NCBI GenBank assembly: GCA_947063875.1
Contig: CAMSTY010000035.1
Location: 1 to 37,623, forward strand
Direction: 5' to 3'
Length of the DNA stretch: 37,623 bases
Source of the DNA: an uncultured bacterium
GTDB lineage: Bacteria; Bacillota; Clostridia; Lachnospirales; Lachnospiraceae
The position numbers were made by a program, and so were the translations under genes. The notes under the pieces are model-generated. The model saw only the letters and a list, made by a program, of their open reading frames with translations. It did not search any database and was not told the origin of the DNA. Within the stretch, counting starts at the first letter, position 1. Every line of letters begins with the position of its first letter. Of the stretch, positions 1 to 8,459 are shown piece by piece.

Positions 1-2
1 TT

Positions 3-2219
3 ATCCAGATGTTCTCCGACGTGGTTATGGAAGTCGGAAAGAAATATTTTGAAGAACTGATTGACAAGATGAAAGAAGAGAAGGGCGTGACCCAGGACGT
101 GGATCTGACCGCTGATGACCTGAGAGAACTTGCCAACCAGTTCAAGGCTGAGTATAAAGAGAAGATCGGCGAAGATTTCCCCACCGATCCGAAGGTGCAG
201 CTGATGGAGGCCATCAAGGCTGTGTTCCGTTCCTGGGACAACCCCCGCGCCAATGTGTACCGCCGCGACAACGATATCCCGTATTCCTGGGGTACTGCGG
301 TAAACGTACAGATGATGGCGTTCGGCAACATGGGAGAGACCTCTGGTACCGGCGTTGCCTTTACCCGCGACCCGGCTACCGGTGAGAAGCATCTGATGGG
401 CGAGTTTTTGATGAACGCTCAGGGCGAGGACGTTGTGGCCGGTGTCCGCACTCCTCAGAAGATTGACCAGCTCAAAGAAGTTATGCCGGAAGTGTACGAT
501 CAGTTCGTAGGCATCTGCAACAAGCTGGAAGACCACTACAGGGATATGCAGGATATGGAGTTTACCATTGAGGACAAGAAGCTGTATATGCTGCAGACCC
601 GTAACGGTAAGAGAACGGCAAAGGCTGCTCTGAAGATCGCCTGCGACCTGGTGGATGAGGGCATGATCGACGAGAAGAAAGCTGTGAAGATGATCGACCC
701 GCGTAACCTGGATACTTTGCTGCATCCCCAGTTTGATGCGGATGCGCTGAAGAAGGCCGAGCCTCTTGCCAAGGCGCTGGCTGCTTCTCCGGGTGCTGCG
801 TGCGGCAAGATCGTATTCTCTGCCGAGGATGCCAAGGCATGGGCTGCCAGAGGCGAGAAGGTGGTCCTGGTCCGTCTGGAGACCTCCCCGGAAGATATCG
901 AGGGTATGAAGGCCGCTCAGGGTATCCTGACTGTCCGCGGCGGTATGACCAGCCATGCGGCCGTAGTTGCCCGCGGTATGGGTACCTGCTGTGTATCCGG
1001 CTGTTCCGAGATCGCCATGGACGAGGCCAACAAGAAATTCACTCTGGCCGGCAAAGAGTTCCATGAGGGTGACCCGCTGTCCATCGACGGTTCTACCGGT
1101 AAGATTTACGATGGCATTATCCCGACTGTGGACGCTACCATCGCCGGTGAATTCGGCCGCATCATGGGTTGGGCTGACAAATACAGAAGACTGAAAGTAA
1201 GAACCAACGCAGACACTCCGGCTGATGCAAGGAAGGCCAGAGAGCTGGGCGCTGAGGGCATCGGCCTCTGCCGTACCGAGCATATGTTCTTCGAGGGCAA
1301 TCGTATCGACGCGTTCCGTGAGATGATCTGTGCGGAGACCCTGGAGGAGAGAGAGGCGGCTCTGGAGAAGATCCTTCCCGAGCAGCAGGGCGACTTCGAG
1401 AAGCTGTACGAGGCCCTGGAGGGCAACCCGGTTACCATCCGTTTCCTGGACCCGCCGCTGCATGAGTTTGTTCCCACCGAGGAAGAGGACATCAAGAAGC
1501 TGGCTGACGCTCAGGGCAAGAGCGTGGAACACATCAAGGCAATGATCGATTCTCTGCATGAGTTCAACCCGATGATGGGCCATCGCGGCTGCCGTCTGGC
1601 TGTAACCTATCCGGAGATTGCCAAGATGCAGACCAAGGCTGTGATCCGCGCCGCTATCAATGTGAAGAAGGCCCATCCGGACTGGGACCTGGTTCCGGAG
1701 ATCATGATTCCGCTGATCGGCGATATCAAAGAGCTGAAGTATGTGAAGAAGTTCGTGGTAGAGACGGCGGATGCTGAGATTGCTGCAGCAAATGCAGATC
1801 TGAAATACGAGGTTGGCACCATGATCGAGATCCCGAGAGCGGCTCTTACTGCTGACGAGATCGCTAAGGAGGCTGAGTTCTTCTGCTTCGGTACCAATGA
1901 CCTGACTCAGATGACCTATGGCTTCTCCCGCGACGATGCAGGCAAGTTCCTGAACGCTTACTATGACGCCAAGATCTTCGAGAACGATCCTTTTGCAAAG
2001 CTGGATCAGACTGGTGTTGGCAAGCTGATGGAGATGGCCATTAAGCTGGGCAAGCCGGTACGCCCGGATATGCATGTGGGTATCTGCGGCGAGCACGGCG
2101 GCGACCCGACTTCCGTAGAGTTCTGCCATAAGATTGGCCTGGACTATGTGTCCTGCTCGCCTTTCCGCGTGCCGATCGCTCGTTTGGCGGCGGCGCAGGC
2201 GGCGATTAACCTTGGATAG
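3..2219 (+). CDS. ppdK: Pyruvate, phosphate dikinase, 3' part (5' end outside window)
   Basis: This cytoplasmic enzyme interconverts pyruvate, ATP and Pi with PEP, AMP and PPi. The frame is already open at the left edge, so the N-terminal part of the ATP-grasp domain is missing; about 738 residues of a family of roughly 875 are visible. The end of the nucleotide-binding domain is followed by the swivelling phosphohistidine domain, with the motif GGMTSHAAVVARGMG and its catalytic His at 954-956. The C-terminal PEP/pyruvate TIM barrel follows, with GLCRTEHMFF and the catalytic Cys of VGICGEHGGDP at 2085-2087. The order and the GTNDLTQ motif fit PPDK rather than PTS enzyme I, which occurs separately at 28657. 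A terminator hairpin follows within 60 bases. In anaerobic Firmicutes the enzyme usually serves PPi-linked glycolysis; that role is inferred. No frameshift is seen. Confidence 0.97.
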   Translation: MQMFSDVVMEVGKKYFEELIDKMKEEKGVTQDVDLTADDLRELANQFKAEYKEKIGEDFPTDPKVQLMEAIKAVFRSWDNPRANVYRRDNDIPYSWGTAVNVQMMAFGNMGETSGTGVAFTRDPATGEKHLMGEFLMNAQGEDVVAGVRTPQKIDQLKEVMPEVYDQFVGICNKLEDHYRDMQDMEFTIEDKKLYMLQTRNGKRTAKAALKIACDLVDEGMIDEKKAVKMIDPRNLDTLLHPQFDADALKKAEPLAKALAASPGAACGKIVFSAEDAKAWAARGEKVVLVRLETSPEDIEGMKAAQGILTVRGGMTSHAAVVARGMGTCCVSGCSEIAMDEANKKFTLAGKEFHEGDPLSIDGSTGKIYDGIIPTVDATIAGEFGRIMGWADKYRRLKVRTNADTPADARKARELGAEGIGLCRTEHMFFEGNRIDAFREMICAETLEEREAALEKILPEQQGDFEKLYEALEGNPVTIRFLDPPLHEFVPTEEEDIKKLADAQGKSVEHIKAMIDSLHEFNPMMGHRGCRLAVTYPEIAKMQTKAVIRAAINVKKAHPDWDLVPEIMIPLIGDIKELKYVKKFVVETADAEIAAANADLKYEVGTMIEIPRAALTADEIAKEAEFFCFGTNDLTQMTYGFSRDDAGKFLNAYYDAKIFENDPFAKLDQTGVGKLMEMAIKLGKPVRPDMHVGICGEHGGDPTSVEFCHKIGLDYVSCSPFRVPIARLAAAQAAINLG

Positions 2220-2278
2220 GCAATCATATAGTGGGCAGGAACGTGACGACCACTAGATATAGTGTAGTGTAAAAATAG

Positions 2279-2317
2279 AGAGATATCTGACAGTAAAGGG
2301 TTGGATATCTCTTTTTG
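2279..2317 (+). terminator. Rho-independent terminator after ppdK
   Basis: A 9-bp perfect stem, AGAGATATC at 2279-2287 and GATATCTCT at 2304-2312, encloses a 16-base loop and is followed by a short T run. It lies about 60 bases after the ppdK stop codon. The stem is AT-rich, so it may be a modest terminator. Confidence 0.7.
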
Positions 2318-2426
2318 TTATGAGAAAATGTGATAGGATGTGATTAAAAATGTTGAAAAAGAAGAATTTTTGTCAAAATGCTTATATGGCAATATCAATA
2401 AGATTTAAGACTGTTTTAGAGAGTTG

Positions 2427-2447
2427 TGATATAATAATTTAAGGGAG
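2427..2447 (+). promoter_or_regulatory. Extended -10 promoter and ribosome binding site of the SecB-like remnant
   Basis: TGA-TATAAT (2427-2435) is an extended -10 box; no good -35 is visible at 17 bases. AAGGGAG (2441-2447) follows and sits 6 bases before the ATG at 2454. The TATAAT and the Shine-Dalgarno are so close together that the transcript would have almost no leader before the ribosome site. The signals survive although the gene behind them is broken. Confidence 0.45.
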
Positions 2448-2453
2448 TACAGT

Positions 2454-2696
2454 ATGCCTTTGGAAGCAAATCTTGTCCGTTACCACTGTAATGACGAAAA
2501 GATGAAATAGAAGATGAGCTAAATATCAATGATACATTACACTAGTAGATAAACTGTTAACAACAAATGCTACATCACTAATTTTGTCATATATGCGTCC
2601 GATCATTTCTAACATTACAAATAATTCAAAATATCCTGTTTATAATTTGCCATTTTTGGATATGCAAAACAATGAAGCTGATATAGAAGAAATGTA
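2454..2696 (+). pseudogene. Decayed SecB-like chaperone gene
   Basis: The first ATG opens only an 18-residue peptide (MPLEANLVRYHC...). The next frame gives IEDELNINDTL and then stops. From about 2533 a third frame runs to the stop at 2696. Its end, with TSLILSYMRPIISNIT, a short basic stretch and then VYNLPFLDM, resembles the C-terminal helix and strand of SecB family proteins (compare LFPYARECI...FPQLNLAPVNF in E. coli SecB). Family length is near 150 residues, so the gene has lost its middle and is shifted at least twice. In Firmicutes, SecB-like proteins often occur as accessory chaperones, sometimes beside toxin-antitoxin pairs. The assignment rests on a short C-terminal match and is tentative. 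Confidence 0.42.
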
Positions 2697-2782
2697 AGAG
2701 ATAAAAAGTGTAAGGTTATTTGAAAACGGTAGCTATTCCAGGGCGGCTGTTGATTCATTCCCATCATCTGCACGCCCCACTT

Positions 2783-2806
2783 GAGGGTGTAAAAATTTAC
2801 ACCCTC
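2783..2806. repeat. Perfect inverted repeat between two convergent pseudogenes
   Basis: GAGGGTGTAAA (2783-2793) and TTTACACCCTC (2796-2806) form an 11-bp perfect palindrome with a 2-base centre, 10 bases past the stop of the Rpn-like remnant on the minus strand. Neither side is followed directly by a clean T run, although AAAAATTTT follows on the plus strand. It may be a weak bidirectional terminator or the end of a lost element. Confidence 0.5.
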
Positions 2807-2815
2807 GAAAAATTT

Positions 2816-3567
2816 TCACAGATACTTTTTGGATGCTTCAGGAGTGAGATTATATTGCTCTTGAATCTTTATAAGGATTGTCTGCGGAGGGATGCCTAAA
2901 TTTTTTAATATAGAAACAGTCCCCTCAATGCCTTGTTCAATGCCTTGTTCAATACCTTCCCTTACACCTTCTCTTTTTATGGTCTTTGCTTCATATTCCA
3001 AAACTTTTCCCCCCATAACCGCTTTCACTCCTTCCTTAACAGAATTGTATTTTGCAGCGATATGTTCCAATACTTTGTTCGACATATCAATAATGGTACA
3101 TCGTGTATATTCGCTGATGGCACCTTGATTTAAGAGCTCTTCCAGTTTGTTTTTGATCTGCTCGTATTCCTTTTGCAATGTCCTCAGTTTCGTTTTGTCT
3201 TTCTCATATTCCTTAAACCTTGTTTCGTGGGAAAAGATATAAAAAGGAATCAATAGCAGCAGATTTTTTTCAAAAACCTCTTTCAGAGTGTATTGTTGGG
3301 ATTTCATCACTGGGATATCATATTCTACTGTTCCGCCTGGCGTCACCATTCTGATTGTCAGCGTATCCGGCGTCGATGCGTGATGTCTTAAAAATAATAC
3401 AGCAGAATGTGGCAGAGTCACAGTAAGGATATTTCCATGGACCAACCCTTCATCAAGGGCGATTTGAGTGTCATATTCAAAAAATCTGACCAGCATACTG
3501 TTGTCAGTACTGCTCTGGCATTCCAGATGGTATTTCTTGGTTTCTTTTCCTTCTATACATCTTCCAT
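2816..3567 (-). pseudogene. Rpn-family PD-(D/E)XK nuclease/transposase, N-terminally truncated
   Basis: The open part codes for 226 residues from an internal ATG at 3496. The same frame continues upstream to about 3590 without a start codon, as ...CIEGKETKKYHLECQSSTDNS..., and then meets a stop. HLECQSS looks like the E-x-Q half of the PD-(D/E)XK active site. The following RFFEYDTQIAL, the LLLLIPFYI segment, the coiled middle and the REGIEQGIEQGIE tail are typical of the Rpn / YhgA-like family found in many copies in Lachnospiraceae. The original start appears to be the ATG at 3565-3567, 9 bases after AAGGAG, but it reads only MEDV before a stop and is out of frame. The promoter and SD are therefore kept, the N-terminal nuclease region is deleted and the frame is lost. 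Rpn proteins promote recombination; this copy is probably inactive. Confidence 0.75.
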
Positions 3568-3589
3568 TGTTATCTGCTCCTTTTATTAT

Positions 3590-3618
3590 ATTTTACCATA
3601 TCGTATAAATTTACTCAA
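3590..3618 (-). promoter_or_regulatory. Sigma-A type promoter of the Rpn-like remnant
   Basis: On the minus strand TTGAGT (3618-3613) is followed after exactly 17 bases by TAAAAT (3595-3590). An AAGGAG ribosome site lies at 3582-3577 and an ATG at 3567. Spacing and both boxes are close to consensus, which supports a once functional gene start here. Confidence 0.6.
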
Positions 3619-3893
3619 TCAGAAAACACATTGTTTTGAAACTCGTGAAATAGCATCCTAAATAACGAAAAAGGAATAAGTGATCTGTCATGGGTGCCAC
3701 TTGATGAAGCAGGTGGACGCCTTGAGCCAAAAAGAACAATACCATATTCTGCCATTTCGCCTGGTGTTGCTTTCTTTCCCTCCGGCCCTAAAGCTGATAT
3801 CGCTGATTTGGTTCCTCCTCATTCCCGCCCTGCCGGTTCAGGAAATATTCCTTTTAAAGCAGATGTTTTTTGTTTTTCGTCATTTTTCATACT
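3619..3893. other. Gap without a recognisable gene
   Basis: A 106-codon open frame on the plus strand (3694-4014) has no convincing ribosome site, shows no family resemblance and has atypical composition. The minus strand is also open for a stretch without recognisable motifs. I see decayed or non-coding DNA between the Rpn remnant and the sigma-28 type box of the chemotaxis gene. Confidence 0.5.
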
Positions 3894-3920
3894 TATCAAA
3901 CAGGGAAAACATGCCGATAA
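3894..3920 (+). promoter_or_regulatory. Probable sigma-28 (FliA/SigD) promoter of the chemotaxis receptor gene
   Basis: GCCGATAA at 3913-3920 is an exact match to the flagellar sigma factor -10 element. Eleven bases upstream, TATCAAAC (3894-3901) occupies the place of the TAAAGTTT -35 element but matches poorly. The downstream gene is a methyl-accepting chemotaxis protein, a usual sigma-28 target, and the leader would be about 85 bases long. The box is seen; its use is inferred. Confidence 0.55.
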
Positions 3921-4010
3921 TTGTTATAAATGCTGTGCGAAAACAGTAAAAGACGGCTGTTTTTCACAATTGGCAGATATGGTAACAGAGAATAAAAGGA
4001 GATTAGAGGC

Positions 4011-5717
4011 ATGATTAACTACATACGAAATTTAAAAATCAGATTAAAACTTTATATCCTTATAGGGGTTGCGCTGGTTGGCATGTTTATTATCGGCGGC
4101 ATGTCATTCTATCTTATGGGCCGGATGAATGAAATGACAAGCGATATTTCGACAAGCTGGCTTCCCAGCATCGATACGGCAAGGGACCTGACAGCCACTC
4201 TGTCTAATATCCGTCTTAACGAATTGGGGTATCTTACCGCGATTTCCGATGAGGTAGAGGCATCCAGCCTTCAGTATCTCCAGAAGGAAAAAGAAGATAT
4301 GAATACCCTTTTGGCTACATATGAGGGATTGATTGATACAGAAGAAAGAAATTTCTATGAAAACGCAATGAACCTCTGGATTCAGTACAATGAAGCAGAT
4401 GAAAGGATGATGACGCTGGTCCAACAAGGCCATGCGGATGAAGCCCGTGCGATTCTGGAGGGCGAATGCGTAGGACTTTACAGTTCTTTAAACAGCGCCT
4501 TTAACGATATTATTGCCTACAATACAGAGGGCAGCGACGCTGCAACGAAGGAAAGCCTTTTCCTTTACAGGATGGCTACCTGCCTTATGGCAGTAGTTAT
4601 CATTATTGTAATTATTGTGGGAGTCTTCTTCTCGTTTGTGGTGGTACGCCTGATCAAGGCTCCTATTTCCGAAATCGAGAACGCCGCTGTAAAAATGGCG
4701 GCGGGTGATTTGGATGTAAATATTTCCTATACCTCGGAGGATGAACTGGGTGTTCTTGCCGAGCAGGTGCGGAAGTTAATCCGTAAGCTTCAGCATATTA
4801 TTGACGACGAGAATAAATTCCTTGCCAAGATGGCTGCCGGGGACCTGGTGGTAGATTCGATCTGCGAAGAAGAATACACAGGAAGCTTTTATCCGGTGCT
4901 GGTTTCTTTCCGGGGTATTGCAGAAAAACTCAACGACACGATGCTTCAGATCAGCGAAAGCGCTTCACAGGTTGCAAGCGGGTCCGAACAGGTATCGAAT
5001 GGCGCCCAGGCCCTTTCCCAGGGGGCGACCGAGCAGGCAAGTTCTGTGGAGGAACTCGCCGCCACCATTAACGAAATCTCTGACAAGGTGAACCAGAATG
5101 CAGACAATGCGAAGCAGGCCAATGTGAAAGCGGGCAGCGTCAGCACGGAAATGAACGCAAGCAACGAAAAAATGCAGCAGATGATACAGGCAATGGGTGA
5201 TATCAGCAACTGCTCCAACGAAATCAGCAAAATCATTAAGACCATTGAAGACATTGCATTCCAGACCAACATTCTGGCCCTGAACGCCGCCGTAGAAGCC
5301 GCCCGCGCAGGCGCTGCCGGAAAAGGGTTTGCCGTAGTGGCCGATGAGGTCCGCAACCTGGCAAGCAAAAGCGCAGAGGCTTCAAAAAACACCTCTGTCC
5401 TGATTGAAAATTCATTAAAGGCAGTGGAGAACGGCACCCAGATTGTTGACGAGACGGCTCAGTCTCTGCTTCAGGCAGTACATGATGTAAGTGAGATGAC
5501 AGGCATTATTGGAGAAATTTCAGAGGCCAGCACCGCTCAGGCTGATTCCATCTCTCAGATTACTATGGGAATTGACCAGATTTCCAGTGTTGTGCAGACA
5601 AACTCGGCGACTGCACAGGAAAGCGCAGCTGCAAGCGAAGAACTGTCCAGCCAGTCGCAGCTTATGAAGAGCCTTGTGGGCAGATTTAAGCTGAAAAACA
5701 GTCCTCAGACGTTCTGA
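4011..5717 (+). CDS. Methyl-accepting chemotaxis protein
   Basis: This is a transmembrane chemoreceptor that signals to CheA/CheW. The start has AGGAG eight to ten bases upstream. TM1 is at about residues 14-36, a periplasmic-side four-helix-bundle type sensor region at 37-188 and TM2 at 190-213. A HAMP domain at about 214-266 and a long coiled-coil cytoplasmic domain follow. The conserved hairpin tip, with IAFQTNILALNAAVEAARAG and then GKGFAVVADEVRNLA, lies at about 415-451. No CheR/CheB docking pentapeptide is seen at the C-terminus. The ligand is unknown. A strong terminator follows directly, so the gene is monocistronic. Together with the sigma-28 type box upstream it belongs to the motility regulon, consistent with the flagellin at the right end of the window. 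Confidence 0.95.
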   Translation: MINYIRNLKIRLKLYILIGVALVGMFIIGGMSFYLMGRMNEMTSDISTSWLPSIDTARDLTATLSNIRLNELGYLTAISDEVEASSLQYLQKEKEDMNTLLATYEGLIDTEERNFYENAMNLWIQYNEADERMMTLVQQGHADEARAILEGECVGLYSSLNSAFNDIIAYNTEGSDAATKESLFLYRMATCLMAVVIIIVIIVGVFFSFVVVRLIKAPISEIENAAVKMAAGDLDVNISYTSEDELGVLAEQVRKLIRKLQHIIDDENKFLAKMAAGDLVVDSICEEEYTGSFYPVLVSFRGIAEKLNDTMLQISESASQVASGSEQVSNGAQALSQGATEQASSVEELAATINEISDKVNQNADNAKQANVKAGSVSTEMNASNEKMQQMIQAMGDISNCSNEISKIIKTIEDIAFQTNILALNAAVEAARAGAAGKGFAVVADEVRNLASKSAEASKNTSVLIENSLKAVENGTQIVDETAQSLLQAVHDVSEMTGIIGEISEASTAQADSISQITMGIDQISSVVQTNSATAQESAAASEELSSQSQLMKSLVGRFKLKNSPQTF

Positions 5718-5723
5718 ATTTAG

Positions 5724-5759
5724 AAAAGACCCCGGGAGATTTGTCTCCCGGGGTCTTTT
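5724..5759 (+). terminator. Strong terminator after the chemotaxis receptor gene
   Basis: A 16-bp perfect stem (5724-5739 with 5744-5759, core GACCCCGGGAGA) closes a 4-base loop. The stem begins with AAAA and ends with TTTT, so it can act on both strands. Confidence 0.9.
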
Positions 5760-5760
5760 G

Positions 5761-6008
5761 CATTATGCGCCCGGCGGCGCACGTGTCTTTTTGAAAATGT
5801 GCCTAAAATAAATTGATAACATTACCGGAAATCGTGAAAAATGTCTGAGAGGTTAAAAAAATAGAAGAAACCGGAAGTTTTTTCGTCTGGAAAGCTGCAT
5901 ATAATAAGACGGAAAATGAACGGTGGATTCCGTGAAATTCAATATGAAAACTGAAAAATGAAGGAATGACAAAAAGCTGTCGGTTTTCTGAACATTTTCA
6001 AAACGCTA
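5761..6008. other. Intergenic region without a gene
   Basis: This AT-rich stretch between the chemotaxis receptor terminator and the promoter of the PAP2 gene has no open frame with a ribosome site on either strand. I see nothing else specific in it. Confidence 0.6.
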
Positions 6009-6037
6009 TTGTACTCTTTTTTGGAGTGTGATATAAT
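6009..6037 (+). promoter_or_regulatory. Sigma-A promoter of the PAP2 gene
   Basis: TTGTAC (6009-6014) and a perfect TATAAT (6032-6037) are separated by exactly 17 bases. A purine-rich AAGGAAGAAAGG ribosome site follows before the GTG start. Confidence 0.8.
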
Positions 6038-6075
6038 TCCGAAAAAGTCAATTTAAGGAAGAAAGGCGATGTCAA

Positions 6076-6732
6076 GTGAAAAACTTGTTAAAAAAATACG
6101 GGCATATCTGGGCATTGGGTTATGGGTTTATTTATCTGCCGTGGTTTTTATACTTGGAACGTACGGTAGTTCGGGATTTCACCGTGATGCATGTGAGGCT
6201 GGATGATTATATCCCTTTTAACGAATATTTTATAGTACCTTACCTGCTGTGGTTTGTTTATGTGGCGGGCGCTGTGCTTTATTTCTTTTTTACCAGCAGG
6301 CAGGAATATTACCGGCTGTGTACTTTTTTGTTTACAGGCATGACGATCAGCCTGTTGATTTGTACCTTTTTTCCAAATGGAACAGACCTGCGTGTGCCGG
6401 TGGACCCGCAGAAGAATTTCTGCAGTTTTTTGGTTTCCCTGGTGCACACGGCAGACACTTCTACCAATGTATTTCCCAGCATTCATGCGTATAACTCCCT
6501 GGGGGTGCATGCGGCTGTTGTAAACAGTGCCGTTTTGCGGAGGCGTTCTGGGATAAGGAGAGGCTCTTTTTACCTTGCGGCGGCGATTTGCCTTTCCACT
6601 ATGTTTTTGAAGCAGCATTCTGCGCTTGACGTGATGGGGGCGATGGTTCTGGCGTATATGGTGTATTCTTTTGTATATGGGGAGAATTATGCCGGAAGCA
6701 AGAGGCCGGTACGGCGCAAAGCGCTGGGATGA
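6076..6732 (+). CDS. PAP2-family membrane phosphatase
   Basis: This is a probable lipid phosphatase with about six membrane segments (218 residues). The core motif PSIH is at 134-137 with His137. The third motif, S174 to H181 and D185 (STMFLKQHSALD), gives the nucleophile His and its Asp partner. The first motif, normally KX6RP, is degenerate: only LRVP near residue 105 remains. This resembles the divergent PAP2 branch in Firmicutes that is often annotated simply as phosphatase PAP2 family protein. The start is GTG, chosen because AAGGAAGAAAGG lies about 10 bases upstream and the nearby ATG at 6069 is in another frame. The next gene is a diacylglycerol kinase-like enzyme, so both may act on lipid phosphates; the substrate is not known. 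Confidence 0.85.
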   Translation: MKNLLKKYGHIWALGYGFIYLPWFLYLERTVVRDFTVMHVRLDDYIPFNEYFIVPYLLWFVYVAGAVLYFFFTSRQEYYRLCTFLFTGMTISLLICTFFPNGTDLRVPVDPQKNFCSFLVSLVHTADTSTNVFPSIHAYNSLGVHAAVVNSAVLRRRSGIRRGSFYLAAAICLSTMFLKQHSALDVMGAMVLAYMVYSFVYGENYAGSKRPVRRKALG

Positions 6733-6816
6733 GCAGGTTTTACAGTCCCGGATTGGCGGCCTCGATCAGGGAAGATTTCGTTCGGAAATTGTAAACGATA
6801 TTTTATATAAATTTCC

Positions 6817-6846
6817 TTAGGCATTTTACGGATTTTATGATATACT
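6817..6846 (+). promoter_or_regulatory. Possible promoter of the DagK-like gene
   Basis: TATACT (6841-6846) is a good -10 box, with TTAGGC (6817-6822) 18 bases upstream as a weak -35. It would start the long block running from the lipid kinase to pilT. The longest reading of the downstream frame starts inside this -10 region, which supports the later start codon. Confidence 0.4.
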
Positions 6847-6875
6847 TTTTAATAGTAATGTATTTGGAGGTTTTC

Positions 6876-7802
6876 ATGTACTATTTTATCGTGAATCCAA
6901 GTGCCAATCGGGGTCATGGGGAAAAAGTATGGAGAAAGCTGGAGCATCGGCTAGAGCGTTTGAAGATTGGATATGAGGTGTGGATGACACAGGCGCCGGG
7001 CGACGCGCTGGTGTTTGCCAGCCGTCTGCAGGGGAAAAGCCAGGAACCATGCGTGATTGTGGCGGTAGGCGGGGACGGGACGTTCAATGAGATTTTAAAC
7101 GGACTGTCTTTTGAGGGAGAAGTTACATTGGGATATATTCCTGCCGGGGCGGGCAATGATTTTGCAAGAGGCCTGAAGCTGCCGCGGAGTTCTGTAAGGT
7201 GTCTGAAAAAGATTTTGAATTCCCACTGTTATAAGCGGATTGATTACGGCGTGCTTTCTTATGAGAACGGCGCGCCGGTGCATCGGCGGTTTGCGGTCAG
7301 CAGCGGTATGGGGCTGGATGCGGCGGTCTGTCAGAATCTGTTGGAGAGAAGGGACAGAAAGCGGAGAAACCCCCGGATATCCGGACGTCTTTTTTATCTG
7401 TTACCCGCCTTGCGGCAGCTTTTGTGGGCGAAGCCGGTGAGAGGGTACCTGCTGCTCGATGGCGTGAAAAAGATAGAGTTCAATCATATTTATTTGATAT
7501 CTGCCTATATTCATCCCTACGAGGGCGGTGGGTTTCGTTTTGCCCCGAAGGCAGATGGCAGCGACGGTCTGCTGGAGATGTGCGTGGTGCACAATTCCTC
7601 CAAATCAGGTTTATGGCCTGTGCTGGTGGATGCTCTTTTGGGGAAAACGGGACGCCGCCGGGGAGTTCGCTTTTACAGCTGCCGGGAGGCCACGGTTCAT
7701 GTGGAACAGCCGATGCCGGTGCATGCAGACGGAGAGAACTGTTATAGCCAGACCGATATCCACTTAAGGTGCATTGAGAAGACGATTCGGATGATTGTGT
7801 AA
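6876..7802 (+). CDS. Diacylglycerol kinase-family lipid kinase (YegS/DagK-like)
   Basis: This is a cytoplasmic or membrane-associated kinase that phosphorylates diacylglycerol or a related lipid with ATP. The 308-residue form starts at the ATG 6 bases after GGAGG and begins MYYFIVNPSANRGHG, as usual for the family; an in-frame ATG 13 codons upstream overlaps the promoter and is less likely. The nucleotide-binding signature VGGDGTFNEILNG is at about 64-76 and GAGNDFARG at 91-99. The second, beta-sandwich domain follows, with GGGFRFAPKADGSDG. Length and order are complete. The adjacent PAP2 phosphatase suggests a phosphatidate/diacylglycerol cycle, an inference. ispF follows after 30 bases. Confidence 0.93.
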   Translation: MYYFIVNPSANRGHGEKVWRKLEHRLERLKIGYEVWMTQAPGDALVFASRLQGKSQEPCVIVAVGGDGTFNEILNGLSFEGEVTLGYIPAGAGNDFARGLKLPRSSVRCLKKILNSHCYKRIDYGVLSYENGAPVHRRFAVSSGMGLDAAVCQNLLERRDRKRRNPRISGRLFYLLPALRQLLWAKPVRGYLLLDGVKKIEFNHIYLISAYIHPYEGGGFRFAPKADGSDGLLEMCVVHNSSKSGLWPVLVDALLGKTGRRRGVRFYSCREATVHVEQPMPVHADGENCYSQTDIHLRCIEKTIRMIV

Positions 7803-7832
7803 AGAGATGCCTGGATGAGAAGGGGGAACATG

Positions 7833-8381
7833 ATGAGAATCGGACAGGGATATGATGTGCATCGCCTGACAGGGGACAGGGATTTGATCCTGGGCGGAGT
7901 GAAAGTCCCTTATGAGAAAGGACTGCTGGGGCATTCGGATGCGGATGTGCTGACACATGCGGTGATGGATGCGCTGCTGGGGGCGGCTGCTTTGGGAGAC
8001 ATCGGGCAGCATTTTCCGGATACGGACCCGGCATATCGGGGGATTTCCAGTATTGCACTTTTGAAAAATGTAAGGAAGCTTTTGGAGGAGCGGGGATATG
8101 TGATCGAGAATATTGATTCTACGATTATCGCCCAGCAGCCGAAACTGGCTTCTTATCGCCCGCAGATGGCGAAAAATATAGCAGAGGCGTTGTTGTTGGA
8201 GGAAGGCCGGGTCAGCGTCAAGGCGACGACGGAGGAGAGGCTTGGCTTTACCGGAAGCGGGGAAGGGATTGCTGCTCAGGCAGTGGCGCTTTTGACGGAA
8301 TTGCAGGATATCGTGGGAGAGGACCGGATGAGAGGCCGGGACTGCGGTGGCTGTCCGGGATGCCGGGCCGGGGCGGGTTAA
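7833..8381 (+). CDS. ispF: 2-C-methyl-D-erythritol 2,4-cyclodiphosphate synthase
   Basis: IspF cyclises CDP-ME 2-phosphate to MEcPP in the non-mevalonate isoprenoid pathway; it is a cytoplasmic trimer with a metal site. The start is the second of two tandem ATGs (7830 and 7833), just after AAGGGGG. Metal ligands are in GYDVH (Asp8, His10) and LTHAVMD (His42). [21 protein letters not shown] and the signature [17 protein letters not shown] (132-148) are all present. IspF is usually about 157-160 residues; here a tail of about 22 residues ends in [13 protein letters not shown] with three cysteines, which is unusual. cysS follows, a neighbour seen with isp genes in many Firmicutes. Confidence 0.95.
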   Translation: MRIGQGYDVHRLTGDRDLILGGVKVPYEKGLLGHSDADVLTHAVMDALLGAAALGDIGQHFPDTDPAYRGISSIALLKNVRKLLEERGYVIENIDSTIIAQQPKLASYRPQMAKNIAEALLLEEGRVSVKATTEERLGFTGSGEGIAAQAVALLTELQDIVGEDRMRGRDCGGCPGCRAGAG

Positions 8382-8459
8382 GGCTTCAAACGAGAGTTTT
8401 TGAGCGGCCGCGCGGAGATGGCAGCCCCGGCAGAAGAAGGAAAAAGGAGAGCAGCAGTT

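Noticed and set aside
3694..4014. 106-codon frame ahead of the chemotaxis receptor gene
   Set aside because: No Shine-Dalgarno and no recognisable motif, and it overlaps both the sigma-28 type box and the start of the MCP gene.
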